Source of the DNA: Alphaproteobacteria bacterium
GTDB taxonomy: Bacteria > Pseudomonadota > Alphaproteobacteria > Caulobacterales > Caulobacteraceae
Assembly (NCBI GenBank): GCA_018821435.1
Contig: JAHJME010000043.1
Coordinates: 1-50,936 of the forward strand
Direction of reading: 5' to 3'
DNA length: 50,936 nt
The notes below the pieces were generated by a model. That model saw nothing but the letters and a program-made list of their open reading frames with translations, was not told where the DNA came from and ran no database searches. Each line of letters begins with the position of its first letter. Within the stretch, counting starts at the first letter, position 1. Below are positions 48,945-50,936 of the stretch, piece after piece. A program made the translations under genes and the position numbers.

Positions 48945-48964
48945 CCTGAACCGGCTCGTTCAGG
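48945..48964. promoter_or_regulatory. Inverted repeat in the regulator-receptor intergenic region
   Basis: Perfect arms CCTGAAC and GTTCAGG with a 6-bp spacer, next to the tandem GAACCT-GAACCG on the left and GGGTGGGT on the right. It lies in the 132-bp divergent promoter region, a natural binding site for the OmpR-type regulator. Confidence 0.5.
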
Positions 48965-49029
48965 GTGGGTCGGGGACAGTGCGCTATGAGCTCTTCCAAC
49001 ACGCCCGAATCACCCTGTGCCGAGTTCGC

Positions 49030-50936
49030 ATGACCAGATCGCTTTCCCCCCTCCAGCGTCGCCTCTCCGCCGGCGTTTCGGCCCTGGTGCTGGTCGCCCT
49101 GACGACACCGGCGTTCGCGCAGGACGCCGTCACCTCGGCGCCCAAGGCGGCGGCGCAGGCGCATCCGGACGACGAAGCCTTCGAGGTCGATGAGCTGGTC
49201 GTGACGTCGTCGGCCAAACCGCGTGGGTCGGTGATCGGCGACATTCCGCCCGAGATCACCCTGTCGCCGCGCGACATCCGCGCCTACGGCGTCAGCAATG
49301 TCTCCGAGCTGATCACCGCCCTGGCCCCGCAGACCAGCAGCGGCCGCGGCGACGGCCGTCCGGTGATCCTGGTCAACGGCCAGCGCATCTCCAGCTTCGT
49401 CGAGGTCCGCGACCTGCCCACCGAGGCGATCATGCGCGTCGACATCCTGCCCGAGGAGGTCTCGCTGAAGTACGGCTATCGGGCGGACCAGCGGGTCATC
49501 AACATGGTGCTGCGCCCCCGCTTCCGCGCGGTCACCGCCGAGGCCGGCTTCAAGACGCCGACCCAGGGGGACGGCGAAGTCTACGAGGCCAAGCTCAACT
49601 CGCTGCGCATCCAGCAGGAGACCCGGCTGCTGCTCGACGCCAAGGTGTCCAAGAGCCAGCCGGTCCTCGAGAGTGACCGCGACATCGCCAACACCACCGG
49701 CGACGCCAATTTCCGCAGCCTGTCGCCGGACTCGGAGAGCGTCACCCTGACCGCGACCTACAACCGGCCGATCCGGGAGGGCGTCGCGGGCGGCCTGAAC
49801 GCGTCGTTCGACGCCAGCCGCAACGAGAACCTGCTGGGCCTGCCGCTCGGCTCGAATCTCACGTCCACGTCGCTGGCCGCGCTGGCCGACCCCAGCGCGC
49901 TGAAGCGGGTCGCCGACGCCGTCGCCGCCCACGCCGGCGGGACGATGAACGGGGCGATCAAGGGCTGGAGCTGGTCGCTCACCGCCAACGCCGACCACAG
50001 CGACACGCGGACCACGACCGACCGCCAGGTCGCGGGCGTCGCCTTCACCGACAAGTCGCGCTCGGTCGCCCAGTCCGGGGATGTGGAGCTGGTGACCAAC
50101 GGCGTGCTGGCGCGGATCGCCGCCGGCGCGGTCTCGACCACGCTCAAGGTGGGACTATCGACGTCCAGCTTCGACACTCGCTCGTTGCGCGCCGGCGTGG
50201 TGCGCGAGGGCGACCTGTCCCGCGACACGGGCAGCTTCCAGGCGAACCTGGACGTGCCGCTGACCAGCCGGACGAAGGACGTGTTCGCGGCCATCGGCGA
50301 CCTGTCCGGCAACCTGAACGTCGCGGTCGACGACCTGTCGGACTTCGGCACGCTCACGACCTACGGCTATGGGGTGAACTGGACGCCGATCAAGCCGGTG
50401 CGGTTCATCGCCTCCTTCACCGAGGAGGAGAACGCTCCCACCGTGCAGCAGCTCGGCGCGCCCGAGCAGGCCACGCCCGGCGTCCGGGTCTTCGACTTCC
50501 GCACCGGCGAGACGGTGGAGGTCACCCGCATCGAAGGCGGCGCGCCGGGCCTGCAGGCCGACAACCGTTCGGTGATGAAGCTGGGCCTGACGCTGAAGCC
50601 CTTCGAGAAGACCGACGTCACCTTCTCCGCCGACTATGTGCAGACCCGGATCAAGGACGTCATCGCGTCATTCCCCACCGCCACCAACGAGATCGAGGCG
50701 GCGTTCCCGGAGCGCTTCCTGCGCGATGCGTCGGGTCGCCTGATCCAGATCGACAGCCGACCGGTGAACTTCGACCACCGCGACACCGCCCAGCTTCGCT
50801 GGGGCTTCACCTTCCGCATGCCGCTGGGTCCGACGCAGCCCGCCGGGGGGCAGCCCGGACAGGGCCGACCGGCCGGCCAGCAGGGGCAGGCGGGCGAACA
50901 GCCGCGGCGTCAGGCCGCCGCTGGGGCCGCAGGCAA
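49030..50936 (+). CDS. TonB-dependent receptor-like outer membrane protein (3' end outside window)
   Basis: At least 635 residues, open to the window end. Signal peptide (MTRSLSPLQRRLSAGVSALV) cleaved near AFAQD (about residue 33), then an Ala/Asp spacer and the TonB-box-like VDELVVTSSAK. The plug has DIRAYGVSNVSELITALAPQ and GRGDGRPVILVNGQRISSF, then RVDILPEEVSLKYGYRADQR. Barrel strands follow with MKLGLTLKPFEKTDVTF. A Gly/Gln/Pro-rich low-complexity stretch begins at about residue 600 (PAGGQPGQGRPAGQQGQ). It is of the kind common in Caulobacterales with unknown ligand. ATG at 49030. Expression is probably set by the divergent two-component system. Confidence 0.88.
   Translation, partial: MTRSLSPLQRRLSAGVSALVLVALTTPAFAQDAVTSAPKAAAQAHPDDEAFEVDELVVTSSAKPRGSVIGDIPPEITLSPRDIRAYGVSNVSELITALAPQTSSGRGDGRPVILVNGQRISSFVEVRDLPTEAIMRVDILPEEVSLKYGYRADQRVINMVLRPRFRAVTAEAGFKTPTQGDGEVYEAKLNSLRIQQETRLLLDAKVSKSQPVLESDRDIANTTGDANFRSLSPDSESVTLTATYNRPIREGVAGGLNASFDASRNENLLGLPLGSNLTSTSLAALADPSALKRVADAVAAHAGGTMNGAIKGWSWSLTANADHSDTRTTTDRQVAGVAFTDKSRSVAQSGDVELVTNGVLARIAAGAVSTTLKVGLSTSSFDTRSLRAGVVREGDLSRDTGSFQANLDVPLTSRTKDVFAAIGDLSGNLNVAVDDLSDFGTLTTYGYGVNWTPIKPVRFIASFTEEENAPTVQQLGAPEQATPGVRVFDFRTGETVEVTRIEGGAPGLQADNRSVMKLGLTLKPFEKTDVTFSADYVQTRIKDVIASFPTATNEIEAAFPERFLRDASGRLIQIDSRPVNFDHRDTAQLRWGFTFRMPLGPTQPAGGQPGQGRPAGQQGQAGEQPRRQAAAGAAG

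Overview
The window is a high-GC, gene-dense alphaproteobacterial chromosome segment. It is most likely from the Caulobacterales (Caulobacter or Phenylobacterium-like). The pointers are a chemotaxis operon with paired MCPs, TonB-dependent receptors, an AcrAB plus NodT-type efflux operon beside a TetR gene, a Csu/SCPU-type pilus locus, and frequent TTG/GTG starts with ATGA/GTGA gene overlaps. No rRNA, tRNA, insertion sequence, prophage or CRISPR array was seen. The placement is inferred from gene content, not from a phylogenetic marker.

Layout. (1) 134-11110: a chemosensory cluster. A leftward operon runs STAS protein, CheY-like receiver, CheA, CheW, two tandem MCPs, a second CheW, CheR and CheB. 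A convergent gene encodes a membrane-free, degenerate MCP-like protein. (2) 11111-11514: a non-coding AT-rich island, probably the che promoter region. (3) 11515-13756: divergent pobA and ligC, two steps of the route from 4-hydroxybenzoate through protocatechuate 4,5-cleavage. (4) 13779-28725: a CoA-ester catabolic locus. A leftward operon (HMG-CoA-lyase-like, CaiB/BaiF transferase, NDP-forming acyl-CoA synthetase, crotonase, thioesterase, SDR, AMP-forming ligase, MFS) is separated by an IclR gene from a rightward operon (two crotonases, TonB receptor). Both operon promoters carry the same 38-bp element in mirrored orientation, so this looks like one IclR regulon. The substrate is unknown. (5) 28906-29877: a nitronate-monooxygenase-like flavoprotein behind a strong terminator. 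(6) 29846-36350: a TetR-controlled AcrA-AcrB-outer membrane factor efflux operon with a perfect 22-bp palindrome in the divergent promoter. (7) 36468-36602: a 44-residue membrane microprotein missed by length cut-offs. (8) 36664-39863: a two-partner-secretion type transporter preceded by a low-complexity lipoprotein. (9) 40072-44774: a chaperone-usher pilus locus (pilin, chaperone, usher, second SCPU protein) next to an XRE regulator and an 83-residue unknown protein. The usher frame has no stop at its expected end and runs through the next gene. (10) 44920-46745: a serine hydrolase translationally coupled to a TetR regulator. (11) 46832-50936: a PhoPQ-like two-component system divergent from a TonB-dependent receptor cut by the window end.

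The most likely undescribed biology is the IclR/CoA regulon. Its lyase-like enzyme has lost two catalytic residues of true HMG-CoA lyases, and the locus has three different ways to make CoA esters. The lipoprotein/TpsB-like pair, the degenerate MCP and the usher-pilin overlap are the next most interesting items.
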